Of a DNA stretch of 64,000 nt, positions 48,300 to 60,559 are shown piece after piece. A program made the position numbers and the translations under genes. Origin of the DNA: Monomorium pharaonis (Eukaryota > Arthropoda > Insecta > Hymenoptera > Formicidae). Position 1 is the first letter of the stretch; each line of letters starts with the position of its first letter. The stretch spans positions 3,704,501-3,768,500 of the forward strand of contig NC_050476.1 in assembly GCF_013373865.1 (NCBI RefSeq), given 5' to 3'. The notes under the pieces are model-generated. The model saw only the letters and a program-made list of their open reading frames with translations. It was not told the origin of the DNA and made no database searches.

Positions 48300-51200
48300 T
48301 CATTCTTCTTTTTCGGCCTTTTCGACATCTTGCTTCTCCTCCCCCTCTGCGATATCACCACCTTCGAATTTTGGGCCCGGCGCTTCATCGCCTTCCAGAA
48401 CAATTTCCTCTGGATCGGGAGCACGTGGTAAAAAGTCTTCATTTGGATACATAGACTTAAAAATATTCTTAGCCTGTAAACAAAAAAAAACAAGAATTTT
48501 AAAAGATTATACAACTTAAAAAATTATTATTCGATTCAATAAATTTAAATGATCAAAACGATTAACTGGAAAAAACTAAACTGTTTTGCAATATAAGTAT
48601 ATCTATATAAAGAATGGTATACATTATAGGTACTTAGAAAATTATATATGTTATAATTAGTTATATATAATTTTAATTCTTATTATATTAGTATGTTAGT
48701 TATATTAGTTATATTAGTATGTTTTATATATACATACAATTACTAAATTGCATTATCTTACAGTATCAAACATACCTGATTCACAGCAAAATCGAAATCG
48801 AGCTCAAGATCCGGTCCAGAACACAGATGTATATTACTAGGCGCAGAATCGCTCAATTTAATGTCACTCGCAGGTAAATTCAGATACAAAGACCATAATA
48901 CCTGGGGTACTGGATATTCAGTTTCTTCTTTCTCTTGTCGGTCATCCTAATATAATTATTCAATTAAAAATACCACATTACACAATTTTAATACAATTAT
49001 CTTATCTCTTAAACTATATAATTTTAAATTAATAATAAAATGTTTATAAAGATATTTTACCTGAAGATGGCGTTTATCAGGAGAGACTGTTTGGGTATGA
49101 GAATCAGAGGAACTACGTACAGCATTCGAATCGAGCGGTTCTGCTCTCAGGAACTTATTCACAACGTATGCCAGATCCTCCTTTGCATTTTTAGTACGTT
49201 TACACGTCATATGAACTATGACTAGAGAAAAAAAATTTTTAATACGGATGTAGATTAAAGTGATTCTGAAGTGTATTGATGTTATACATACATAATCCTT
49301 GAGGGCAAGCATTAGTAGATGGTCCCAATTCGATTAGAGTAACGGCTTCTTGGTCTGGTTTTTCCGGCGGATAATACAAAAGAGTTAGACTTTCCTTTTC
49401 ACCTTGCATAATTGATCTGTGGAAGCAAAAAAAAATAGAATCTTCAATAAAATATATTGCGTGTAGACGTATTGTTTTTTAAATTGTAAAAAATTAAACG
49501 AAAATACCTATCGGTAATGAAAATTCCACGCGAAATTTGATTCTCTCCCTCAGAAGCTACGATTTCTGGTGGCAAGTGTCCCTGTCCTACAACTAAATGC
49601 TCCAAAGCCAATCTCTGTCTCCCACTGATAATGGCCTTGCATTTATCTTCATTAACTACTACGCCGTCTAATTGTCTCTTTAAGCAATAAATTCCCCCAA
49701 AGACCGCACACAGTCTAAAAATGTAAAATATAGTTTTTTTTACTGTAAAACAGAGGAAAAGTTTCAGGGCGTATTTTTAGAAACGCACCTGCAGAAACAT
49801 TGAGGCAATTCTCCGCTTCCATACATAGGCCATAAGAAAGGCGTATTTCCGTAACGTCCAAGACTATTGAGAAAATGTTTCGTACGATTAACACCATCTC
49901 TACATGTCGTTCTGTTTGTTGCCATTGCAATAGCTTGCATAACATAATGCTGTACTATAGGCGTAAGGTTTTTCGTATTAAGATATTCTAAGAATGTTTT
50001 ATCACGGAAACCTATAAAAAATAAACAGGATATATTATTATTAAATCTGGAATTAAATAATTAAAAAAATGCATGTTCGTACAATATGTTTACACACCAT
50101 CGAACTCTGGACTATCGGCACCTTGTTCCATGCAGGATGTTAGAAGTTGCATCAACATTCTCTTTTCAATAACACTAACCGTTTTATTAGCGAACACATC
50201 GGCGCGGGAGCAAGGAACTTGTGTTAGTTTGCCATCCATAAAAGTCGCGACTCTAGAGACCGCACGGAATTCGGCGTAACGCGCAATGTTGCTGGAAATC
50301 AATAGTTCTACTAATTCACCACGGGCGAATAATAACTGCAATAAGAAAATCACGTTTCATGTACATGTGCATTAAGAATAAATGCACGTGTCTAAGTAGT
50401 TGCAATCTCTCACTTTAGGCGCCAAATCGATATTAAATCTTCTATATTCCTTCTTGATACGATCTATGCTCCATTGTTTCACATTCTCCTTTTTGTCAGC
50501 CTTGTCCTGATCAGTCTTTTCCACACCCTCGACTGCGGCACTGTCCCCGGAACTCTCGGTTTGGGTGTCCTTTGAAGAAACATCAGGTAGATCCGCATCA
50601 CTGTATGAAAAGAAGAAGGTCAGAATATACGAAATATTATGTGAAATTGTTGATAAATTTATGGGACTACTTACTTGAAAATATACCAAATTTCTCCTAT
50701 GTTCTCGACTGTAGAATATTGGTCACTAGCCTTCAAAAATTTTTCATTCTCCTTCAAATTGACATTTATATTCCTAGTGTTACTTTTAACTGTTTTTAAA
50801 TCTTCTATCCACTTTTGCAAACCATCAAAATTAAATGTAGCCCACAGCCCTCCGTAATATTCATTGCTAATAAAAATGAGTAAAAATTGTACTTAATAAT
50901 GTATGAATCAATCTTGATTATATGCAGCTTATCATATCATATCAGGAAGGATGGAAAAAAATCTTTTTATCTCTAACAAAAAAATTGTGATAAAAATTCA
51001 ATTAAGATATTGCTTTAGTTTCTTACTTTCCTCAAATAAAATATAAGAAAATATCTCACAATAAACACATGTTAACACGACAAAATACAATTCTGACTGT
51101 TCTTTAAGATTTAATAAAACATTAAATACTAATAAATATTAATATTGAATAATAATAGAAATAGACAAATAAAAATTAAAATATTGAAAATAAAATGTCT

Positions 51201-51712
51201 TTGTGTTAAATATATCAAACACAAAACTGTCTACATAATTCTAACACTTTTTTTAAATGAAATAAAATAATAAAGATTAAAAATATTAATTATTGATGCA
51301 AAATTACTTTTATAATGTCAAATATGTCGAATACGAAATTATATCATACAATTCTGGCAGTTTCCTAATATTTAACAAAACATTAAATACTAATAAATAT
51401 TTGAGTATTAAAAACGAAAATAATAAATATTGATAATCAATCGTTTAACAGATCATTGGAGAAAAAAGGAAGGAAAAGATACGTTAGGCCGGTTTACCTG
51501 TCCAGATGTAGAACCCTCTTGCCGATCCTGCTTGCCGCCGCGGCGACGATCGACTCGGTCATACCTGTCGAAAATCATGACAACGAGAGGGTCATCAAAC
51601 CAATGAAAAGGTTTATTTTTTTTCCGGCAAACGCGTCTATCCCGTCATGATAAAAATCAATACCTGTTCCTACGACGACCACATCGTACTCGGTCGGCAG
51701 ATCGTCCTCCAT
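48300..51712 (-). CDS. Rep: Rab escort protein (CHM/REP, Rab geranylgeranylation)
   Basis: Eleven exons join in phase: 51664-51712, 51498-51564, 50675-50866, 50414-50600, 50098-50335, 49789-50011, about 49508-49714, 49292-49416, 49061-49221, 48776-48946 and 48300-48473, about 597 aa. The N-terminus DVVVVGTGMTESIVAAAASR is the Rossmann-like start of the GDI/REP superfamily, followed by LHLDSNEYYGG. Further blocks are RRFNIDLAPK, CSRADVFANKTVSVIEKRML, GRYGNTPFLWPMYGSGELPQ and CFCRLCAVFGGIYCL. REP presents newly made Rab GTPases to geranylgeranyl transferase II and delivers them to membranes. The acidic insert (about residues 120-150) and acidic tail (EGEEKQDVEKAEKEE) fit REP, not the shorter GDI. 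The start at 51712 has a good context (CAACCATGGAG); an in-frame ATG at 51760 is the alternative. The gene is divergent from CDC123. Confidence 0.95.
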
Positions 51713-53134
51713 GGTTGCCTCTCCCACGGCGGCCACCTCGGAGCTGATCGGGTAGTGCAATCACAGAGGTACGCGACGCGATTAGGTATGCGCGAAGGGG
51801 AGGTGAGGTATCAGCGAATAAATTATAAATCCACAGGGCGAATATATCGGACAATCAATTCATCTTCCACGACGGCCGACACATGCGACGAGATTCGCGT
51901 TGAAGGGAAATCCGGGCCCCGCCCCGCACGCGGCCCTCACTTGCGGCTTTCGCGCACGCACGAGACCTGTTCAACCCTTTTTGCTTTTGGAGTTTGACAG
52001 AACGGTGTGTGCCAGACTTGCCAGAAGTGCAACCGTAGATACGAGCAGATATAGATATACGTGGGTATGCGGTATGCGCCGACGAGAGAGAGGAAGAAGG
52101 AGAGAGGGATCGTTAATTCGTTAATCTGACGTCGAGCTCGTCGCGAATGTCGCGCTCCATCGCGGAACGAGACCCGAACAAATAAGAATTGCCCGTTTCC
52201 ATAAATGCGATTGTAAAGGGCTAATTGTATTTTTACACAGCGAATTCAAATTATCAATATATACTAACATTAATTTCCAATTAAAGCATATTATACATTT
52301 TTATGATTATTAAACGTAATATATTTTTTTATTAAAATTAATTTTTATCAGGAAGATAAAAAGTGTAAATTTATATGTCGCATTTTTGTAATTTGATTGT
52401 AAAATAGAATTAAGATCTAGAATAAAAAGTAATTCTAAAATATATTTCCGAGAATTTTTATGTAATTACAACATAAAATAAAATAATTTTAAATATGTAT
52501 TTAAAACCAGATTCAAAGTAAAATCGGTGTGGCGTTAAATCTATTTTTTTTAACTGAACTTAACCCAGCTCATTCTCGGAAAAAGAAAAAGAAGAAAGAG
52601 AAAGGTTTGTCTCTGATTGAAAAGAACAGACCAATTGTTGGATGCATGAATGCATGATATAAAGAAACATGTTTCCTTACATCATGGTTAGGTGTACACT
52701 ATGCCGTAGGACGTAGGATGCGCGGGCGCAGGCAGAGGCAGCGGGGCAGCGGTGTGTCAGTTGGTGTCAGTTGTCAGTCGTTGGGGTCCTCGGTCTAGCG
52801 TGTCGATTGAGTTAAATGCATTTTGTCCTAACATTTTTTCGAAGTTTCTGATTACTATTTTTTATATCATATTTACTTGATAAATACAACTGGCTTCACA
52901 AGAATTTGGATAATTGCTGATCATTTCAACTTTACTCAGAAAGGGGACTAATTAAAACGAGAGAAAAACTTTATTTATTTTCTTAAACAAGTGAGTTAAT
53001 AACTAGTATGTATGTACGGTATTTATATAAATGAATATTTTTCTCATTCTGAAAATTTAATGAGCGTTGCAATAACTTTTTATAAAACAATTTTAAATAA
53101 AGGGATATAAATACATATAAATACAAAGGGAAAG
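51713..53134. promoter_or_regulatory. Divergent intergenic region between Rep and CDC123
   Basis: A GC-richer block at about 51713-52160 flanks the Rep start. A second, at about 52690-52800 (GCGCGGGCGCAGGCAGAGGC), likely marks the CDC123 promoter and 5'UTR. Between and after them the sequence is AT-rich. No coding exon was seen. Confidence 0.5.
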
Positions 53135-54827
53135 ATGGTGAATGATTCGAAACTGGAATGCTCCTTTTCCACTTGGTACCCAATGTTTGAGAAAGATTCG
53201 TTGAAGGCTAGGATTCTTCATATTCCCGACGATGTTCTGAGGTATTTGGAGCACGATACATTTGTGCTGCCTCTCGAGGCAGCGAGATCTTTACCAGAGA
53301 ATTCTGAGTGGGCTGACGGCTCGCCAGTGACATATGAAGAAGAGGTATCTATCTTTTATTTTACAGATGATAGAATTATGTGATTTAATAATTTACATAT
53401 AATACAATCAATTTATATGAATCTTTTATAGGAAACAGATTATCAGCCAACATTCCCTGAATTCAGTCAACAAATACAGGAGATATTAGATGAATTTGAT
53501 GCAATATTTGTCAAAACAAATTGGAGTACACCTGCGGTAAGTTATTTTCTATTATACATTCCTACTTCACATAATTAAATCATTTTCAAAAGGATTATTT
53601 TCTCCAAAATTTTGTTTTTTTAGGAAATAAGCATACATGTGTATTTACATAACCAAGTATCAAATGCCAGTAAAAAGCAATAATTCCTTTCCTAAAACAA
53701 GCAGTTTTATGGATTAAATAGCTTATTTGTAAATTTTCTATATGAATAGTAATATTGCAATAATAATTTTGTAATAATTGTTTCAATATAATTTATATTA
53801 TATTAAGAAAATTAGAGTACAATTTATAATATGTAATTGTGATTTCTTTGCAGGATGCCATGTGGGTTGCACCTACAAAAACCCTCAAATGTAATACTCT
53901 AGAAGAAGTGTATTTGTTATTGAAAAGTTCCGATAGGGTTGTCAAAGATCTAAACGTCGTAAAGTTTTTGAGGGACTCTGAGAATCCTCTACCGTTTTGC
54001 TTGGTGTTGAAACAATGGTGTGATATTAATCCTTGTACAGAATTTCGCTGTTTTGTTATGGACAACGAGCTTGTTGGTAATTTATTCAACTCAGTTTTCT
54101 ATATCTCAATTCTTAAATTTTATTAACTGTTTTTGCGTTTTTCTGCCTGCCTTTACAGAGTTTACTTTTTAATTTTAACGCAATAACAAATCATGTACTT
54201 CGTATACAGGTATAAGCCAAAGAGATATATCACAATATCACCATTCCAACGAGACAGAAAAATATGATATACAGACGGACATCAAGAGCTTGTTTTTGGA
54301 GCGCATCAGAGGCAGATTTCCGTTGCGCAACTGTAAGCAGAACGTTGTAGTAAAATGATATATGAATTTTTGTAATTCATAGAATTTATTTTTGACAGAT
54401 TCCTTTGACGTTGTACGACTTAAGAAAGATAAGGTAAAAATCATAGATTTTGGTGCAGTAAACGCGGCGACTACGAAAGGAACACTTTTTACATACGAGG
54501 AATTACAAAATGATATTGAAAATACACCAGAGTTCCGTTTTATCGGAGAGGAAATAGGTATTCAGCCAAAACCACCTGTACAATTTTGTTTTCCGCAAGA
54601 AATCAGCGAGTTTTTGCAATCGAGAGATAATGTTACGTTGCTGGAAGCTATTCAGAGTGTACGTCTTCTGTTTACTAAAGAAATACTCTTGCAAAATTTA
54701 GTACTTGATTTTGTTACCTTTAGATCTGACGCTCGATCATGACAATTGAAGTTTCACTTTGTTGCAGGAAGTGGAAAATCAACGGAAAGAACATGAAAGA
54801 GAAAACGCTGACGTTTCAGAAAGTTGA
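53135..54827 (+). CDS. Cdc123: CDC123 (eIF2 assembly chaperone, D123 family)
   Basis: Six exons join in phase: 53135-53344, 53432-53536, 53854-54076, 54210-54332, 54399-54658 and 54768-54827, giving 326 aa (human is 336). D123-family blocks are FSTWYPMFEKDSLKARILHI near the start, DAIFVKTNWSTPADAMWVAP, FCLVLKQWCDINPCTEFRCF, VMDNELVGISQRDISQY and GTLFTYEELQND. CDC123 is an ATP-grasp-fold cytosolic protein that joins eIF2gamma to eIF2alpha and so controls translation initiation. The family's DFNP metal-binding motif reads DFGAVN here, so the Asn seems displaced. AATAAA at 54845 implies a very short 3'UTR. Confidence 0.95.
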
Positions 54828-55148
54828 TGTATGTTCAATGTATAAATAAACATTTTCCTTATGTATGAACAGCTGTAACTTTTTACTCACATATACAAGG
54901 GATACAAAACTTAAGAGAGGGATTGTAAGTTATTGTTACATTTTATCTTTCAAGAGGAGCTAATATCTAATATTTAATAGTAGGTACACGCTATAATAAA
55001 TATACGCGAGATTACACAACGAGCAGATTCTACTCTTTAAATCTCATATATTACATTTTATCCCGCTTAAATTCTACTGTTTAAGTCCCACATTTTGAGA
55101 TCATTCGAGTACATCAGCGCTAAAAAGGAATAATCGAACTTGTTCAAA

Positions 55149-55235
55149 TTACTTCGCTCCTTGTAATTTACCAATTCCAATTTCTTCATTCTTCGCTTCT
55201 GTCTTCACTCTGGTACGCAAGAAATTCTGAATTAC
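55149..55235 (-). CDS. Candidate terminal coding exon (28 aa), parent gene unknown
   Basis: On minus, after an acceptor TTATGTTGCATGCAG, the frame reads VIQNFLRTRVKTEAKNEEIG and then IGKLQGAK before TAA, in phase 0. The charged, low-AT composition stands out from its surroundings. No donor exon was found to the right. It could be the last exon of a gene overlapping this region or an alternative end of the gene at 62-64 kb. The product is not recognised. Confidence 0.35.
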   Translation of the reverse strand, partial: VIQNFLRTRVKTEAKNEEIGIGKLQGAK

Positions 55236-57019
55236 CTGCATGCAACATAAAGTGTTTAAAACCGATATTTCTTGTAGCGTGTCGCAATTCGAAGCTTTCG
55301 ATGTAGTTTTACAAGTATGTGCAAAATTAAATGATCTGATCATCGAATCGCTCCTACGTTTTGGGATGTGACGCGTATGTATGTGTATATGTAAATGAAT
55401 GTACACCGACAGGATATTTAAATACAGAACTTTCACTTTTATTCTGCCAGACTCTCTTTTTCTATCATTACATTACATAAAACGATTAAAGGCTATCCTA
55501 CCGCTTGAAAGAATTATCATAATATTGCAGTATTTTTCGAGCCATCGGCCTTCTTACCGAGCGACGTCCCTTATATAGAAAATATGTCTTGTTTATGTAC
55601 AATATGCAATCCTTAATACTTCAGTTTTGAAAAAGGATCTCCGATATATGTACCTTCGGACAAGTTAATACGCTGTACAGTCATATTCCCCCCCTCCCCC
55701 CCCCCCCAAGGAGTATTTTCATCTCTCTCTCCCTTTCTATGTTTCTCTCTGTTTCGCCCTTTCTGCTCATCTCACAATCTCTTCATAAAAACAAAATCGA
55801 TAGGATGGGGCGACTACTGCTGTGTGTGCGATTTTTATTAATGAATTAGTGGTATGTTTCTGAAACCCGAGCTTTGGTTCTCTCGCAAAACGACCCAGCA
55901 GCTTTTCGCATTTCGGGTCTCGCACTTTGTACAGTTCAGCCGAGGATTAAGGACGCAAAATACAAATGCTTAAATTCTAATTTTTAACATATTGATTTCA
56001 TCAATTTTTTAATAATATAATGCAAAGACATTTCCCTCAAAATTATAATATATATTTGTATATGTGTGCGTTCGCGCGTGCGTTTGTATACACACATAGT
56101 TAACATACTGAAAACCAATATAAGAGTTACAATCTTTTATGAATTTTTAGAAAAATATTATAAGAAGACTTTTAAACTTTGACTGAAAAAATGAATCCAA
56201 ACGGTTTTAAATTTTTGGAAAAAATATATTAGATTTAAAAGATTAATAATAATGAAATGATTACATTTTTCAGTCATACTTTTATCAAGTAATTTAGCTT
56301 GAGAGATTTAGAGATTTGGTGGGAAGCAAACCATATTTTCATCGCGCATCCTATTTCAATAATTTCAAATTTTTTTTATCATCCAGAAGACAAAGATAGA
56401 TGATTGCGCTTGGCTTTTAACTCGATACGAAGCAAAGACCCGTCATCGAAAATCTGCAAGTGCAATATGATGAAAAAAGTTGCGAAGTCGCTTCGCGAAA
56501 TAAAGCCTTATTTACAGTGTCTCCTCTTCTTTGCGAGCGAAATACGGTGGATTGCTTCGTCGCTGTTTCATTATATATTACGAAAAATTTCTTTTATATC
56601 GTGATTGCAATTTGTGCATCAGTCTCGCCCATAACATACACGCGAATACCAGAACGGAGTACTCGAATGGACTTTATGTAAAAAAGGTCCTAAGCACCAT
56701 CTCCATATATGAAAAAATAAACTTGGTTTTCTAGAGGGAAGTACAATGCCGTTTTACATGATAAAAATAATTTACAACGCATTACTGTTCCTATGATAAA
56801 CAGTACATGTATGTGAGGACCCTCAAAATATTTCCAACGTAGAGTAATTATCATATACATTAATCAGAGCGGTGCACAGTTCCACTTACATAAAAGCTCT
56901 TTGATTTTTTTTCAAAACAATCTTGCTTTTCAAGATCGCGAGAGGCCACGTTTTTGCAGTTGCATAATTTTCACAGGACACTCGGTTTCTTAATAACATT
57001 TAACGCGGCATAAAAAAAA

Positions 57020-57620
57020 CTTTTTAAGACATTAAAATGTTTCTGCCTCCATTTTCTAAATATTCAAAAATATTTTAGTTTTAAACGGTATTTAGATTCA
57101 AAACACTAAGATCCCTTTGCACCGATTGCATTTCAATTTGAAACTCGGTTTGATTTATACTATATATATTTCTTTTATCTTTCTAATTCTTAAAATTAAA
57201 AAAAAAAGAAAAAATATACCCGTATAAACAAATGGATATTCTTTTTTTAAAAAAAATTCTAAAACAACATCTTGCCATACCTTGAGACGTGCCTTGTATT
57301 TTTTTCTAAGTTTTAAAAAGATATTTTTCAGTAATCTAAAAAATGCAGCATTTTTAAATATTATTTGAGATATCTATGGAGATGTCTTGGAAGATATTTT
57401 TTACAAATCCATCACACATCTTATAATAAATATCTTAAAAATATCTTAAGGTATCTTTTAGGACTCCACAACACCTTGATATCTTCTGGAAAGTGTTTCA
57501 AAGCTGTTAATGATTTCAACTTTAAGCCTTTTAGTATTTTAAAACATCTCTAAATATTCAACGAACAAAGGCAGAAACAAAAAATTTTAATATCTTGAAA
57601 TTAAACTTCTTTCAGTAACC
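57020..57620. repeat. Possible decayed transposon with weak inverted ends
   Basis: TGTTTCTGCCTCCATTTTCT near 57040 is partly inverted at GGCAGAAACAAAAAATTTTA near 57570. The block AATTTTAATATCTTGAAATTAAAC also occurs, slightly changed, near 33486-33509. This suggests a dispersed non-coding element. Boundaries are uncertain. Confidence 0.3.
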
Positions 57621-57913
57621 GTCTAAAAAATGTTTCCTTTACGAAACACGTGGCCCATCGTTCTCTTATCGTTCGTTATGTACACAGGAGCACGTCTCTT
57701 TTCGCATTTGCCATCGCGACGATTGTTATCCATCCGTGATCAGAGTTTCGTCATGTTCATACATTCGCCCTCCGTTCTCTTCTTACAAACTGATCGCTCA
57801 AATTATATTTCTGAGTGGTTTGTGCTAGATGACATTGCGTAGCTTAATGAATGTACGTTTTGCGGCTGTTCGCTCGTTCTTCACCACCGTCTCTCCGCTC
57901 GCTCGCACTCATG

Positions 57914-58010
57914 GGCTGTGTCCCAATATTACTGCCAGTACTGAAAATCTATAGTTTTCGTTACTTACATTATAGATTTTCAGTACTGGCAGTAATATCG
58001 AAATGCAGCC
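57914..58010. repeat. Hairpin with 28-bp perfect arms
   Basis: ATATTACTGCCAGTACTGAA continues to AATCTATA and is exactly inverted after a ~16-nt loop. Weaker pairing extends outward (GGGCTGTG with TGCAGCC). The GGCTG outer ends suggest a tiny MITE; a miRNA-like precursor is the alternative. Confidence 0.75.
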
Positions 58011-60455
58011 TTAAATTCATTCCCTTTTCTGCTTTTTTTTACTGTACGTCGCTCGCTTTAATGATACTAAAGTGACGTACGATAACATTCGCACACTCTC
58101 TCTCTCTCTCTCTCTCTCAATTCTCTTTCGCATGCTCTCATTCCTTTTCACTCGCTCTTCTCTCTCTCTCTTTCTCGAATACTGGTAGGGTGTTGAGTGA
58201 CAAAAACAGTAGTCTTAACAAACATACGATACAAAAACTCTTAAGTTATCGCTTAACGATCAATGTAAGCGGGTTGTTTTATTTTATCATTATTTTTTTC
58301 TTCTCTCTCTCCCTCTATTTCTCCCTGCCTTTCTAACTCTTTAAGTACCTGAAGAAGCTTAGCTTTGGGAAAATATCTCGCCTCGATCCGTAAACGCTAA
58401 GGTCCGACACCGGTGTGAAATCTCAGCGAGATCAGATCTTCAACCCGCTCTTCTCTGATGATTAGGAATCTCCGCGACAATCTTCACGTCAGAAAATCGA
58501 ACTCTCCGAAATTGCACCGGCTCTAATCCTCGTCTCGAAATGCGTCTCCCCCCTTTTCTCTCTCTTTTTCGCTTTCCTGTTCTTACCCTCGAGTCCGCCT
58601 CTCGGATTTGCCTTAACGATGAGAAAAGACTACACACCCCTCTATGATAAATGCGATTGGTACGACTAAACTGGGTGGCGAAAGGCCAGACTATCACCGA
58701 CAATCGAGTGGTGCACGCGCGTCCGACGTGCGTGAGCTAGAAGCTATCTCCCATTGACGTCCCATTCAAAAAATACGCATCTCTATTTGGTGAGACTCAC
58801 ACTCACTCGGAATTTTTACATGCGGAGACACGCCGACATTTCTCCGTATTTTTCTCTCTCCGTTTCTCTTTCCTTTCTCTCTCTCTCCCTCTCTCTCTCT
58901 CTCTCTCACATATACAGGAAGATAGAGCACATTCTCTTACTTTTACCGCAGGAATATATATATTGAACTTGTCCTCGCTTTATACAAATAACTCGAGTGG
59001 AAACGCGATTTTCTTTTTCTTAAGATACGCTTCTCTCGCGCTGAAAACCGAGAGAAAACCGTGAGAGAAAATCATATTGTGAGTGCAAAATGAAAGAGAC
59101 GGTCTACCTATGAAAAAAAAAAGAATGGTGTGCTCCTTTGCCATAAATTAATTTATTTAATCCATAAATAAAACTTTCTTTCAATTAAAAAGTAAATTCT
59201 CTCGCGCATTTATGCAGACCGCCTCAATTACATAAAGTTTGATTTTGGAATGCGGAAATAAAATACAATCGATCTCGTTTGACGCAAATCAGAGTACAAT
59301 TTTTTTCATCTTCCTCCTAACAATGAAATTCGAGAAAGAAAAATATGTAATCTAGGCCACACTACAATAAGATCGCTTTAACACAACATTATTAACAGAT
59401 TTGCGCTCTTCAATCCGTCCTAATTAGAAAAATAGCGAGATAACAAAAATACTACTTCAAACATAATTTATTTACATATACTTTTTCATTGTTACAGAAT
59501 TTTTATCGTAATTAAAATCCCAATTATTTTTCCGAATCGTATTTAAAATAAAACTGCAGATATAAAAAAAGAAAGAGAAAGAAAAACGCCGACGTGCTTC
59601 TTCTCGGAAACGCGAGTCGCGTTTATACCTCGCGAGATCATAGAACGACTCTATCATACGACAAACATACGTGAATATTCCATTACGTCGAACGATTACA
59701 TACGTGGAACATTCGAATTTCCACGCTCAAGAATCATAATAGAGATAAACTAGGAAGAGATGAAACGCACGAGGTAGGTATCTTGTTCGTCCTTTAACTG
59801 AATGGGAAAATCGAAAGGAACGTGTTTCACGATATAATTTACAGTTTATAACGAAACGATTATATCACATACATCTCGTAGAGAGAAAGATATTAATCAT
59901 TTCATTTGCTATCGTACGTGTAGAATATGTAAATTAGAAAGAAACGTAATAATAGAAGAACTATAGATTATGCGCCACATGTGGATTCTCTATATAATGT
60001 AATTTATATCAAAATTAACTATAAAGATTTGCAGCGCTCTACAACAGTTCTATTTGCCGTGCTGTTCTGTCAGAAAATAATATTTATTATATATATATAT
60101 ATAACTATCCTTTCATAATTTTAATATCTGTAATAACACTAAATTCGGAGAAAGAATATAATTAAAATCTTCTCTCCGGTATCCATTTAGCTCATTTAGT
60201 CAAATCAATCATGTAATATTTATATTATTAGATATACATTTATATATATTATTATATCCAACAAATAATATATCCTTAATTCTCTTTTAAATATAAGATT
60301 AACGATTACTGAAAGAAATAACTAAATTATCATTCTATAGAAAAAAACAAAAAACAAAAATCTACAGAATAGTCGAATTAATTTTTAATTACAGTTTACA
60401 TATTCTACACGTGTATTGCTGTTTGCTTTTCACATCGATTCATTACGCGTTTCTC

Positions 60456-60559
60456 TCACGCCTTCTCGATAGAGCTTTCACTTTGGTTCATATCACGTAA
60501 TGAGACACTATTCACAGGAACAGTTACACCTCGATTACTTGAAGCTACGATATTCTTTT
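60456..60559 (-). CDS. Candidate terminal coding exon (33 aa), parent gene unknown
   Basis: On minus, a pyrimidine-rich tract (TTCTTTCTCTCTTTTTCTG) leads to an acceptor, GTTGCAAG. The frame then reads KNIVASSNRGVTVPVNSVSL and RDMNQSESSIEKA before TGA. It needs a donor leaving one base. Composition is protein-like. It may be an alternative 3' exon of the 62-64 kb gene or belong to an unseen gene. Confidence 0.3.
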
